Assembly: GCA_036897095.1 (NCBI GenBank)
Contig: JAYMSP010000977.1
Coordinates: forward strand, 1-38,122
DNA length: 38,122 nucleotides
Source of the DNA: Plantago elongata
Taxonomy: Eukaryota; Streptophyta; Magnoliopsida; Lamiales; Plantaginaceae
Direction of reading: 5' to 3'
The notes under the pieces were generated by a model, which saw only the letters and a list, made by a program, of their open reading frames with translations, searched no databases and was not told the origin of the DNA. Shown piece after piece: positions 10,468 to 21,696 of the stretch. Positions within the stretch are counted from its first letter, which is position 1. Every line of letters begins with the position of its first letter. The position numbers and the translations under genes are program-made.

Positions 10468-12534
10468 CTATCGGTTTTCGGATAATTTTGAAATCAAAGC
10501 TGCCCTGAGCTCATCCTGGGTGAAGAAATGCCCTACCATTTTAACTACGGCTTGTTGGATGAGCAAGTCATTCATCACCGACATACTTGCGTGAAGAAGG
10601 TCTAGGTCTAACTCTCTAAGTGCCATCATTAGTTTAGCTGCCGGGTGATTCTTCTTACTACATTGGACACGAATGTTCACATCCCAACCCATCATCTTCA
10701 CATCGATATCCATATCAGCTGCTAGGATACCCGGGTGGCTTGACGTTTTCAATTCATGCTCCTGTGTAGGAGCACCGTTCACAGAATACCTACTACCGGA
10801 CTCTTTACTTCCCAGTTCTTTCCTCAGAGAATCAATTTGACCCCTCATGTCCTCTTTATCCAACTCAACATTCTGAAGCTTCGATTTCAACTCGTTAATA
10901 TATGAAATAGCATCTCCTAGTAATGAAGCCTTGTCCATCTTCGACACATTCGGTACCACGGCTCTCAAAGCATAAAACCTTTGGTTTAGCTTCTCCCTCC
11001 TCTGCCTCTCCGCCTCCACATGATTCAACGGCTCTTCTCTACCATTCGCAGGCTTCCTTCCCCGTTTCCTCGGCTTTTTCTCCATATCAACAACCCTGAT
11101 ACTTTCCACCTCCTTCACCACCGACGCTTCAAGATCTGAATGATCCGACTCAACACCACCAATGTTATCCGTCTTTGCAACACTCGAAGAGGGTAAAATC
11201 ACCCCAGACGTAAACGAAAGCATTCCTTCGTCGTTACTCCCCCTCGAAGTCGGAGACTTCTTCTTACTCCCATTACCAATACCATTCTCCTCTCGAACCC
11301 CAAACACATTCCCATTCCCACTACACACGCTCCTCTTCGTACTCTCTCCGAAATTCAGTATCTCCCCCGACTCCCTCTTGCAAGTCCCGTTATTCCTACC
11401 ACTGTTACTACTGCCATTGAACGCAAATTCAGAGAAGTTCAACTCCCTAGACATAAACCCCTGTGACTGATGCACACTAGGATTAATCGTCATGCTACTC
11501 GAAATCGGATTCTCACCACCAAAAATCATCTGCTGCTTTCCGGTACCCGTACCCGTACCCATCGGAATCGGACCTCCATTCACGATATTATCACTAACCG
11601 TAGTCGTAGTAGTAGTAGCAGTAGTAACAGTAGCAGCAGTATTAGTAGTAGTACTAGTAGTATGGTTAAACGGATCTTTAATCTCAGACAAAGAAGGATC
11701 AACCAACCACAACGCTGACGGATCATTCTCCGTCTGCGTCCACGAACCCGACCCGGATCCAGACCCAATCTCCGGCCCACTACTATTAAAATTAAACAAC
11801 ACCCTAACCTTATTCATCAGATCGGCATTCTGGAAAATCATTTCCGTTGACCCGAGCTCCACAACTCCGCTAGCAGACGGTATGCAAACCAGCGTCTGAA
11901 GCCCGAACTGCTGGGCCTGGTGAGCCCGAGTACAGTGTGAACCCGCAAGCCTTTCAGCACCAGTTACCCAAACAGGGCTCGAATTGTAAAGCGCCTGGCC
12001 GGGAAAACCCGACCCGTTTGCAAACGATTGAGTCATGGAAAGAAGAAAAAACCACTCCGTGTCAGTAACCTCCTCATCAACGGCTTCTTCAGTGGCTGAT
12101 TGCGAGCCGGAAATCCAAGAATTGAGCTCCCGGAGGATTTTCTTCCGGTGCTCCTGCTCGGAAGGTGATGAAGCTGCTGTTCTCTGTCCTTTATTCTCCT
12201 CGCCTTTGTAGTATCCATCTCCCCAGCTGAGCACTGCCGGACCTCCGATGTCGACGACGGAGGATTGCCAGAATATGGCGTAGGTCCAGCTCTCTCGAGC
12301 GCCTTCGATTAAGGCGAGGAGGCGCTGCTGGAGCGTCTCCTGATTGAGGTAGGCGGAAGGAGGTGGAGGAGTGGGTGGTGGTGGTGGTTGGTTGTAATTT
12401 GGGAGAGGCGTAGTGGTGGAATTAGGCCAGAAGGAGGATAGATCCGATGACATGAAAGCTTCCATCATCGTGGCTTCAGTTTCCGGTACGGAGGGTCCGG
12501 CGACTGAGCCGCCGGCTGTTGACCAAATGTTCAT
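10468..12534 (-). CDS. MYC2: MYC2-like bHLH transcription factor (jasmonate signalling)
   Basis: The 688-residue intronless frame has the full MYC2/3/4 architecture. The JAZ-interaction and N-terminal bHLH-MYC domain covers about residues 64-250 ([22 protein letters not shown], then SWGDGYYKG). An acidic activation segment follows at about 152-171 ([19 protein letters not shown]). A basic nuclear-localisation stretch ([10 protein letters not shown]) lies at 486-495. The bHLH spans about 502-555 with the H-E-R DNA contacts ([17 protein letters not shown]). An ACT-like dimerisation domain covers about 615-685. MYC2 proteins bind G-box DNA in the nucleus, are repressed by JAZ proteins and activate jasmonate responses when JAZ is degraded. 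Length and the single exon match the family. Low-complexity Thr (293-314), Gly-Ser (257-264) and Gly-Thr (326-332) tracts sit in the linker. The start is the first in-frame ATG, with the expected MNIWS-type N-terminus. Orthology to MYC2 versus MYC4 was not resolved. Confidence 0.95.
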   Translation of the reverse strand: MNIWSTAGGSVAGPSVPETEATMMEAFMSSDLSSFWPNSTTTPLPNYNQPPPPPTPPPPSAYLNQETLQQRLLALIEGARESWTYAIFWQSSVVDIGGPAVLSWGDGYYKGEENKGQRTAASSPSEQEHRKKILRELNSWISGSQSATEEAVDEEVTDTEWFFLLSMTQSFANGSGFPGQALYNSSPVWVTGAERLAGSHCTRAHQAQQFGLQTLVCIPSASGVVELGSTEMIFQNADLMNKVRVLFNFNSSGPEIGSGSGSGSWTQTENDPSALWLVDPSLSEIKDPFNHTTSTTTNTAATVTTATTTTTTVSDNIVNGGPIPMGTGTGTGKQQMIFGGENPISSSMTINPSVHQSQGFMSRELNFSEFAFNGSSNSGRNNGTCKRESGEILNFGESTKRSVCSGNGNVFGVREENGIGNGSKKKSPTSRGSNDEGMLSFTSGVILPSSSVAKTDNIGGVESDHSDLEASVVKEVESIRVVDMEKKPRKRGRKPANGREEPLNHVEAERQRREKLNQRFYALRAVVPNVSKMDKASLLGDAISYINELKSKLQNVELDKEDMRGQIDSLRKELGSKESGSRYSVNGAPTQEHELKTSSHPGILAADMDIDVKMMGWDVNIRVQCSKKNHPAAKLMMALRELDLDLLHASMSVMNDLLIQQAVVKMVGHFFTQDELRAALISKLSENR

Positions 12535-12775
12535 TTCAATTGGAGACTAGTTTGCTTGTATTGTTGTGAAATTGTGAATTGAGACTTGTTGTATTGGTTT
12601 GGTTTGTTTGATTTGATTAGTCCATATTGGAGTAGTGAGTAGAGGTTGAGATATGGAGAAATTATTAGTGTGTGTTTGTGCGTGAGGATTAGGTGGAGAA
12701 GAAGCTGATAAAGAAGATGGGATTTTATTTGGGTTGAATTTGAGCTGAATTTGGGTTTGGGTTTTTATGCTGTTG
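12535..12775 (-). promoter_or_regulatory. Leader and core promoter of the MYC2-like gene, with a minimal uORF
   Basis: On the minus strand the stretch upstream of the ATG is rich in C, A and T and almost free of ATG, as plant leaders usually are. The only upstream ATG is at 12625-12623 and is followed by GAC TAA, giving a two-codon uORF (12617-12625) about 80 bases before the main start. TATA-like candidates are CAAATAAAATCC near 12720-12730 and CATAAAAACC near 12763-12772. The transcription start is not known. Confidence 0.5.
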
Positions 12776-13990
12776 GATTGGTAGAGTTAAAAATAAGCGA
12801 CAACGAGTACTGTAGCTTTGAGTCGTGACTCGGGATCATGACCGAGTTACTTCCCGGAAACTGGTTACATGAGCGACACTTTTTTACTGCTGGACCAGTA
12901 CGGAATGGTGAAACCTCATATTTTGACTGTTTTTTATTGGATTCCCATGCAAAATCAGAATTATTCTCCGGGATCTTTTACATTGTCTTCAAAATGAATT
13001 CATTCTAATCACTCAAATGTAGAACCACGGAGTAATTTTTTCTTCCATTTAACGTAACATTTTAACATTCGATTTTATATGAGTTAAATAATTATTTAAC
13101 TGAATTATCAATTGTATGATAAACTGAAAAAGCATTTAATAATTTTTTCCTTATCGACATCTCATTATTTATTTCCTCAGATATTAAATGGTTAAGGTAC
13201 CGGATAAATTCCAGACATTCTAATACGACTTATGTAATATATATGTCAGTGTGCTTTATGCATTATTCATGGTAAAAAAAATATATTGAGAAATTTATGT
13301 ATAAATTTGTTTATACAATGGTATATTTGTGTTGCTTAATTAACTCTCAATAATATTTACACTGTTTTCATAACTCTTATTTTAGTAAAAGTAAAAATTG
13401 CCGAAGATGGTATAATGGTTAGACCATCATTAGACCGGTTGAACCAGTCATTTTATATGGTCAATTTTTCAATTTGATTTTATAATTGATTTCAAACATA
13501 TATCATTATTTCAAAGATAGTAAAAGCTTTCGATTTCTCTTTCTTAAGACAAATGTGGAAGTGAATAACACTCATAAAAATTTAATCAACCATTTCAGCA
13601 GAAGAATCAGATTTTCTTGCTGTTTCTTAAGGCTTCCATTATTACAGATAGATTAAAGAATCAATCCATAATAACCAAGTTCAACCGTTTCTGGAGACAG
13701 TTTCTATATATGATTGTACGCCATATGATTTCATGTAATAACTTCACCCAGATTTTTGTTATTTTAGGAATTATTTACTCCAAGATGAGCTAGCTGTTCC
13801 CAAAATTGCAATATTATTACTCAAATAGTTATTGTTCAAGTTCTCTTGTGGGCAAGTGATTTCAGTTTTATTAATCTGCTGGATTTGGTTATACTATCAT
13901 TTAGATTGGGTAAATTACATGTACCACCTTCAATAAGTTTTAGAATATAGATTAGTCCCTGAACTTCAAATTATCTTCAGTAATGGAGTT
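12776..13990. other. Upstream intergenic DNA, no gene seen
   Basis: This is the distal promoter side of the MYC2-like gene. A short interrupted palindrome, GAGTCGTGACTC, is at 12820-12831. No CACGTG G-box was seen. Near 13410-13450 a phrase resembling a degenerate tRNA (tggtataatggttagac ... ggttgaacc) occurs but does not fold convincingly. The rest is AT-rich with no coding sequence recognised. Confidence 0.4.
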
Positions 13991-14128
13991 TGTAAAGCTT
14001 CATTAATAGAGAATGTGAAATTTTGTGTACTAATGGAATTGAATAATATCTCCGAACTTTGTAAAGCTTCATTAATAGAGAATGGGAAATTTTGTGTACT
14101 AATGGAATTGAATCATATCTCCCAACTT
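13991..14128. repeat. Tandem duplication, 69-bp unit, two copies
   Basis: The unit beginning TGTAAAGCTTCATTAATAGA occurs at 13991-14059 and again directly at 14060-14128, with about three mismatches (gtg/ggg, aat/atc-type changes, ccg/ccc). The close identity points to a recent local duplication. It is non-coding. Confidence 0.9.
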
Positions 14129-14885
14129 AAAGGGCAACTAATACTTTCTCCAAATGATAAAATATGAAAGTGTGATAAAATATTTAATAGTAAAATGTTT
14201 AATTTATTTGTAAATGGTATATATTTTATTATTTGTTGGATGTAAGATCGCTCCATCTTATTAATTATATATGTATGGTTTAAATTATAAGGGTTTAATT
14301 GATTTTTTTATTGTAAATAGTAATTAAAATATAATTTGCATTTAAAAAAATTGAATTTGGAGTAGTATTATAAGTTTCTATGAATGTTATATATTGTGTG
14401 TAAAGTGAAAGTGATGTGTGCAAGCAGTGGTAAAGTCAGGATAAAATATAGTTTAGGACGTATGATTTGAAATGTTTATTAATTAATACATGTTAAAAGA
14501 GAGTTTAATTCGCACATGCAAATATAACAAAAAATAACACATAAGTAGTGACATTTTATTGAAAATGAAATGTTTGTATTATTACGGGAAAGAAAAATAG
14601 AATTTCAATATTAAAGAGAATAGGACGAAACATCGAAACTAGAATAGAAAATGTTATTTTAAAGATAAATTGATTTGTTTATGGTTGTTAAAATAAATCA
14701 AAAGGTAAAGTTAGAAAATTAGTTAAAAATATAAAAGTTAATTAAATTAAGAATAATTGATGAATTAAAAGTGAGTATTATTCAACGCGATCAAAATTAC
14801 AAGTCAAACATGGTACAATATGATTATTTTGAAGTCAGGTTCTAACCACGATACAACTAATCTATAAACTCTAAAGTGAAACATG
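14129..14885. other. Intergenic, AT-rich, nothing recognised
   Basis: No coding sequence or known element is seen. A-rich and T-rich stretches dominate. Confidence 0.5.
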
Positions 14886-15107
14886 AAAGTGTCACTTCAT
14901 TTGTAAAATTATCATTTCACTTGTAAAAGTATTATTTACTTTCGCAAATTGTTTAACGCTTCTTGTCTATTATCTAACAACCCCCTACTAAGAAATGATA
15001 TTCTCATGTTAAAGTGTCATTCGACTTGTTAAAATGTCATTTCACTTTTGCAATTTGTTTAGCTCTTCTTCTCTATTTCTAGCAACCTGCTACTAAGAAA
15101 CGATATT
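14886..15107. repeat. Diverged tandem duplication, about 104-bp period
   Basis: Two adjacent copies share the same word order: a TCATTTCACTTNTNAAA-type start, a GCAAATTGTTTA-type middle, then CTACTAAGAAATGATATT (about 14985) and CTACTAAGAAACGATATT (about 15089). The spacing is close to 104 bases. Substitutions and small indels make this older than the 69-bp duplication at 13991. It lies directly upstream of a copia gag pseudogene, so it may be part of that element's leader or LTR remnant. Confidence 0.7.
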
Positions 15108-15254
15108 TCAATATTTCTTCGCTCACAAACTCACGCCATACACAACACCCCTTCACCCATCTCTGTTGTTGTTTCCGCATGAACTATTATGTGTGTTTGG
15201 ATCAAACTCCGGCTCACATGCACCATACTATAACTACATAACTGTTATGTTATT

Positions 15255-16500
15255 AACAAACCCGAAAGTTCATGGACTGAGGATGAGTGGAAAGAGTCCT
15301 CTTATAATGAGAAGGCTCTCAATGCAATATTTGGTAATATTGACCCTCACATATTCAGGCCCAGTCAGAATTGCACAACTGCTAAGCATGCTCGGGACAT
15401 ACTACAAAATCGTTGTGAGGGTGACTCAAGTGTACGTGAGAGCAAAACCAGGTGGCTTCTATGCAAATTGAGACTATGAGAATGGAGGAAACCGAGACCA
15501 TCAAATCTTATTTTTAGGGGATCTTAGACATCTCCAATAAGTGCCAAATGCTTGGAGAAACACTCTCCAATAAGCAACTTGTTTGCAAGGCTACTCGATC
15601 TCTATCTTCTAGGTTTGCTACCAAGAGGTACATAATGGAAGATACTCAAAACTTAGCAACAATGGACTTTCATGTTCTCATGAACAATCTCAAAAACCAT
15701 GAGATGTCTCTCAATAAGGAAGTACCAACAAAAAACAAAGTCATTTTTCTTCATGTCAAATCCAAAGATCGATCTGAGGATTTCAGTGATGATGAGGAAG
15801 ATGTCTTTGGCAAAAAGTTTTAACAAACGAAGTTCTTAGATGAGCCGGCTTCTCCTTCTCCTCCCTCTGGTACGCAAAATCCTAAGAAAGCATTCAATCA
15901 AGCTAAACTTGATCCAAAACTTTTGGAAAAGGTTCAATGCTTTGAGTGCAAAGAATGGGGTCGCTACCAAAATGAGTGTGCAAACACCCTGAGAAAGAAA
16001 GGGAAGTCATTCTGGGTCAATTTGGATGAAGATGTGGCTTCAGACTATGAAGGCGATGAATCTGACAAACTTGTGGATTCTGAACAACATGTTATGTCTC
16101 TCTCAACTATTATAACTAGTCAGAATTATGAAAAAAAATGTTTGAGTCACTGTGATATCGATAGTGATAGGAACAGTCTATGTGAACCAGTTGTGTATCT
16201 TGGATACGATGATCCAGTTGAGCCAGAGAACTATTTCTCAGCTGAGCATGAAGTTACTGATTACTTGAATATAAATTACCGTTGCTTGTATGGATCTCTT
16301 ATGTCTAACACAGGTTTGTCTCCTGATCAAGACTTAGATCAAGATCAACTAATCCTTGAATTGTAAGCTATGTCTGAAGATATCTTGCAGAAATACAAGA
16401 AGATGAAGAGATCTGTTAAACCACTGGGAGGGGAAAATGTTTGAACTAAAAAACTCACTTGATTGAGTTGGAAGTTGAACAAGAAGGATGCTGATAGATG
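15255..16500 (+). pseudogene. Ty1/copia gag pseudogene
   Basis: Fragments in changing frames follow the order of a copia-type Gag. A WTEDEWKESSYNEKAL stretch (about 15270) leads to a CEGDSSVRESKTR stretch (about 15415), then METETIKSYF-like and LGETLSNKQLV stretches (15500-15590), an acidic DDEEDVFGKK segment (15790) and a zinc knuckle at about 15939-15980. The coil-like tail LQKYKKMK follows near 16390. Lesions include a frameshift near 15470, stop codons near 15518 and 15822, and stops near 16364 and 16444. In the CCHC knuckle (CFECKEWGRYQNEC) the histidine position is Arg, which would abolish zinc binding. No protease, integrase or RT follows and no LTR pair was found. This is a decayed fragment. 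Confidence 0.85.
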
Positions 16501-19374
16501 AATTACAAGTAATTCACTTTACAATGATTTTTATATACTCCAATCCTCCAACCACGCAGATAACCGCCAAAGAATATTATGTTAGTTAGTTAGTTAGATA
16601 TGAATAACCAACTGCCCATTAGCAGAACCAAGCCGCATCTAATGCATCATCATTTCTCAGTACTCCATCAACACCAATATACTGGGCAGCCCAAAATTTT
16701 TGAAGGATCATGTATAAAAATTTCAATTGGAGCCCCAATTAATTATAAAATAAAGATATTAATAATAAAATATAAAAGTATTAGTATAAGTATAATAAAA
16801 AAAATTCACCATCATAATTCGAACACAAGAACTTTGATAAGTTTGATATAAACTATACCACTTGAAAAAAGGGATTTTGTTACTTACTAGCTATTGCATT
16901 GAACGAATATAGTGTGTGTGTGTGTGTGATTTTAAATTTAAAATTAGAGCCCCTCAAAAATAAGTGTCCTGAGTGGACGGGCCTGTCAATATTATGCAAA
17001 AAGTGTAAATGTCAAGCTAGTACTGATAATAACATAATTCAATTTCCACTCTGTAAATCATGTCATATATACGGAAGTTGGCCCGGTTCAAAATCATTAT
17101 TTTTGAATTATTATAATCAAATAAGATCCAAATCCAAATTGATCAGATACGAAGGTGACCTTACCATGAAATTTTATAATACGAATGCAACCCAAATTTA
17201 ACAACAGTCGATTTTGATCCAAAATAGATTATAGACCTAAAGAATTTGTACCAAATTCACTGGATCCGAATGATGCGTTTGCCAATAGGCTTCTATAGTA
17301 ATAGGCAGCAGTGCATATTAGTAGCTTCTTCTGTGGTTGAAGTTGGACGGAAAACAATGGAAACAGACATTTTGAATAAGACAGCACTGGTTGGAACTTA
17401 TGGACAAAGTCTAATCAATAATATAATATAAAGATAGTAATATGAAATTGAATCATTGAATGGAGGAACAATGTGGGAGATATTATATTTATATTACACA
17501 AAAACAATATATATATGTATATACTAATTAATATATATTCCTCCTGTCGCATTTAAAAAAATTAAAAGTATGTTATGTATAGTGCCAAAAGTTGGAGAAA
17601 AGCTACATATACAAAGTACCTTGTAATTTGTTGGCGTAATCGCCGTATTATTAGTCGTCCTCGTTTGCTTAATCTCTATTGGCAAGCAGCCGCCTTTGGC
17701 CGTTAAGATCAAGCTCTTTTATCCACTTGAAATTATATATATTTGCAAGTAGAAAAAAACATATGTACTAAATACAAGTAGTTGCAATAAGTATACCATA
17801 TGTTTTCCCTTCCTCTGGTCAAGGAAGAGGTCACAAGTATGCTTTGGTTTTTCTTTCATGTGATAGTTCACACGAACTACTTGCTTTTTCCTTCTAGAAG
17901 TCCTACATGTATTTGTCTTGCTTGAATTTGTAGAAAAAGTTTAAACATATGAAGAAGATCAAGTCATAAATCTACGGTTTGAGACTATTCGTCTATTTTC
18001 AACAAAATTCGTATTAAAATGTCTACGAGAGCGTTGAAACATATATAGATGTGCACATTTCCTATTTCAGTTTTTGTACGTAATTGGGTGAATATGCTGT
18101 TTGTCTCTTTTCTTAGACTTTCAAAGCAGAAGCCCGAGAAGCAACGTTCACGTTAGATGGTTGCTCAATTGCTTGGACTACTATCATTACATTTTTGTAC
18201 GTTACATTTTGAGTAGTATTATCCAAATCCCATTGAAATTTTAACTTGGCACATTGGAAGCCAGTGTTGTGGGTGTACATGGACAGCAATAAAGTTGATT
18301 TCTTAAACTTTTGTAAGATATACAATAAATATACTATGCATTATCGTAAAAGCGTAAGAAAATGGACGTTGAAATAAAATGGTACATTTTTTAGAGACTT
18401 AAAATGTCACATTTATACTGAAACTAAGGTCTAGGGAAGTACTATAGTTCGTACTGCATAATATATGAGCAATACATTACATATGCGCACAGTTCAATCC
18501 GTTAGCCTAGCCACAAATCGATTCATTGTGTAGCACATCAAATAAATGAATCGGTATCATTGAACAACTCCACCAACACAATGTAGAATGCAGAGATGCA
18601 GACGTATTTATAATTGAGCCTTAGGGCGGGGTAGTTATTAACTTATTATTACTCATTACAAGTTCAAAATAGGTTAGATACGAATCCGTCGGGTTAATTC
18701 ATAGTCATAGTGTACCGGAGAAGTGGAGTTCAGAAACTTCTAGGGTCCAACGTCCTAGTACGAGTAATAACTAATAGTAGTAAGAAAAGAAAAGGCAGTC
18801 AAGTTGCTAATAAAAGAGGAACGCGTGGGATTAGACAACGAGTATCTATTGGCTCAATCAAATAAACATTACAAGAAGCAATTATTATTATTATTATTAT
18901 TTGGCATATGATATTGCACCTTCACGTTTTGCTCGTGCTTCATAGACCACTCAGGTGCCTTTTTTAAACCCACACATAAACTTACGATCTTATCTGTTTT
19001 TTCTCCATCTGGTTGACCGTGTTTGCACTCGGGACAAATTAACTACTATACTTTTTATTGTCATTTAGTTTTAACCTATATATTTAATGTGATGCATTAT
19101 TCATTAATTAATAAATGGTGTTTCTTGCAACTTGCAAGCATGATGACACCGGCTACTTGCCCTCTTGTGTAAGGTCCACACTCCACATTGAATATTCTAT
19201 CATTTAGTGAAAAATAATCAATCATCAATTACTGTGAAATTTTAATAGTCGAGTGAAATTGACAAATATTTTATTATATATACAAAGACATATCAAGGCT
19301 CAATCATGCACACAATACAAAAACTGGCTGTAAAAAACTGTCGCTCAACTAAAGGAATGTTATTTAATTGTAAT
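16501..19374. other. Intergenic, no gene seen
   Basis: AT-rich DNA. Simple repeats include (GT)n at about 16911-16928 and (ATT)n at 18881-18902. Short frames at 16899, 17246 and 17524 have no domain. A phrase with a B-box-like GTTCGAATT (minus strand, about 16815-16823) hints at an old tRNA-derived repeat but lacks clear boundaries. Confidence 0.45.
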
Positions 19375-19935
19375 TTACTAAATAAACTAAAGTATGATAT
19401 AAAATATAATTAAACAGAATTAAATGAAACTAAACTGAAGTGAATGAAACTAAACTAAATAAATTTTAATTTAAAGAGACATAACCTAAAATATGCATGC
19501 AAATATATTTGGTATATAATTCAAATTAACAGAATTTAATTCTAATTAATACGAAAAGGAAGTTAAGTCAGGTCGAGTGATCTCATCGATATAGCCTAAT
19601 GGAGTTGGTATTTGAATATATTTGGTTAAGGAGATAGTACCCTACAATTTTCAGCTTAATAGATTTTGACTTAACTCAATTGAACTTGAGTGATTTTCAG
19701 TTGAAGAGAACACTTAAGGTATAAATTATAACCGAGTTGAAATGAACTGAATTTAACTGAGATGAATTGAACTGAACTGAATTTAACTGGGCTGAATTGA
19801 ACTGAACTGAATTAAACTGAGTTGAATTGAACTAAACTGAAATAAGGTACAAATTATAACTAAGTCGAGTTTTATAATTGTATTTAACTGAACTGAACTG
19901 AATTTAATTCAACTGAACTGAACTGAAGTAATTTT
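19375..19935. repeat. GAACT/GAATT-rich array with a 30-bp period
   Basis: The core at about 19743-19840 repeats a 30-bp unit containing ACTGAATTTAACTGNGNTGAATTGA, with ACTGA words at 19746, 19776 and 19806. Looser copies of the same words extend on both sides (aaactaaactgaa near 19430, gaactgaactgaa near 19895-19925). The phrase agttgaagagaa is found on both sides of the core (about 19699 and 19938). A similar patch occurs at 31565-31660. This is a low-complexity dispersed family of unknown origin. Confidence 0.65.
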
Positions 19936-20224
19936 AAGTTGAAGAGAATACGATCTTAAATTAATTAAATTTGATCGATTCCCTTTAGATCATAACGGTC
20001 TGTTATTATTTTAAAGGCAAACGGAATAGATTTGGTTAATGAATTAATACATTATATATCATCAAACGTCCACCATTAACATTGTATATTCTGGAGTAAA
20101 CATACATCTAGCTAGGAGCTACTAAATTCTATAGTAAATTAGTTGAAATGCATGTACGCTATGTTATAATTTTGTAATAATTTTTTCCACTCGAAAGCTT
20201 CTTCGAGGAGGAGCAGAAATGAAA

Positions 20225-21145
20225 TTGATGTTCTTATCGCGAATCGGGTTAAAATTTTCCTTTGACAGTCTATGAGAAATGCATTACCTGTGTACTCTAA
20301 TTTGAAAAGAAGGGGATTAGATGTTGATTCTCTTTGCCCGATGTGTCATAAGAATGATGAGTCTATATTGCATTCCTTGCTACAGTGTGACTTCGCCTGT
20401 TTGTATTGGGTTGTCTCGTCAATTTCTTCCCGTATACTTGTGACTGATTATTCGAATGTGGATATGTGGATTGAACAGGTACGAAGTCGGTTGCCCATTG
20501 CTGACTTTCAGTTCTTCATTCTTTCGTGCTGGAACCTGTGGAATAATCGTAATAAAGTCGTACATGAGGGGAAGTGTTACGATGCTTTGGAGTCTGTCAA
20601 TTATACAATTCCTAAAGACCAGGCCTCCTATTCCAGCGGTTCCTTGGCAACCTCCTGATGCCGACTGTATAAAAATCAACTATGATGATTCGATCCGTCT
20701 TCACCGGAATGGGGCAAGTGTTGGGGTGGTTGCACGGAACGTCATTGGATCTGCACTTGCGTGGAGGACAAAGTTCTTTCCTTTTATTGTTAATGTGGAA
20801 ATTGCAGAAGTTCTTGCTGTAAAGGAAGCTCTTCTTTTAGTATATGAACATAATTTTCAGGACATTGTTGTGGAGGGAGACTGCTTAATTAAACTTGGTT
20901 AATCAATTTAACAAGCCTGCTTCACTCTTGTCGGCTGATTGAATATTGGTAGAAGACATTGTACGCTTTGCTGCTAGTTTTAAGTTTGTGTCATTTGGCT
21001 TTGTGTGGCGCTGTGGCAATCAGCTTGCCCATCTATGTTAGCTAATTATGATAGTGTTGAGATTTCTGGAGATTTTTAATATTTCAGTTGTAAACTCGGA
21101 TTTATCCGTTTGATTCATTTATAAAATTCTGATTCTTAAAAAGAA
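20225..21145 (+). pseudogene. LINE retrotransposon 3' fragment (zf-RVT and RNase H)
   Basis: Bases 20251-20600 encode the zinc-binding region that follows plant LINE reverse transcriptases. A KIFL stretch, then NALPVYSNLKRRG, is followed by CPMC and a His-Cys pair (LHSLLQC), then a WNLWNNRNK stretch. After a frameshift near 20600-20625 an RNase H domain follows (PPDADCIKINYDDS, AEVLAVKEALL and VVEGDC), keeping likely D, E and D active-site positions. A WRCGNQLAHLC stretch near 21005-21040 ends the domain. A stop replaces the usual Trp at 20263-20265 and another frame break is near 20900. The 3' end near 21130-21145 is a short A-rich tail, typical of LINEs. The 5' part is missing, as expected from 5' truncation. 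Confidence 0.85.
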
Positions 21146-21284
21146 AAATGTTATGAGTCACTGTACTTGTATTGAATAATTAGCAAAGATTCCAGCCAAA
21201 AGTTTCCACTACTAAAAGTTCGACCAGACTGATGTGCTTGTCAAATTTAACTAAGGGTCCAAGGCCAATGCTAGAAATATTTTC

Positions 21285-21388
21285 ACGTCCAAATTATAGT
21301 CGGATATACTGCTGATCATTTTAGAAACTGGACCATCACGTCGAAATTATAGTCAGATATACTGCTGATCATTTTAGAAACTGGACCA
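21285..21388. repeat. Tandem duplication, 53-bp unit, two copies
   Basis: The unit ACGTCCAAATTATAGTCGGA... occurs at 21285-21337 and again directly from 21338, ending with ctggacca at about 21388. Only two mismatches are visible in the shared part (C/G near the start, G/A in the middle). It is a recent, non-coding local duplication. Confidence 0.92.
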
Positions 21389-21427
21389 AAATTATCTATT
21401 AACGCATGTAAATAAATTCTTACATTA

Positions 21428-21696
21428 TGATAGAATTTCATCTCTTCAAAAAGTTCGAACTAGTAGAGAGTTGTGGAATCTAGTCATATATATCAATATT
21501 TTAATACTTTTTCGTATTCATGGTCGATTTCAACCTCTTTGAGAAGTTCATTCGAATGAAAAATTTAATATGGGGATGAGATTGTCTCCGTGGTGATTCG
21601 AAACCAGATTGAACGTGAGCCAGGGGCTCTGATACTATGATATAATTTCATCTCATCTAAAAACTTGAACTAGTAGCGAATTGTGAATTCTAATCA
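21428..21696 (-). mobile_element. TRIM-like miniature LTR retrotransposon
   Basis: Two 59-bp terminal direct repeats, 21428-21486 and 21638-21696, each have TG...CA ends on either strand and about 83% identity by hand count. Read on the minus strand, the 151-bp interior begins directly after the upper repeat with TAGTATCAGAGCCCC, close to the methionine-initiator primer-binding site TGGTATCAGAGCC. No coding sequence fits inside. Short LTRs, a primer-binding site and no open frame define a TRIM. The repeats may extend about 15 bases further, since both are preceded (minus strand) by a similar gtatta...tatata leader. No convincing target-site duplication was seen. Confidence 0.8.

Noticed and set aside
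11470-11899. Plus-strand frames opposite the MYC2-like gene
   Set aside because: They are antisense shadows of a high-confidence gene, with Val/Ser/Arg runs caused by its triplet microsatellite.
13398-13460. tRNA-like phrase (tggtataatggttagac ... ggttgaacc)
   Set aside because: A- and B-box-like words are present, but the B box lacks the central C and no cloverleaf forms.
15166-15471. 101-residue frame over the start of the gag remnant
   Set aside because: The recognisable gag protein reads in a different frame there; this frame is a shadow.
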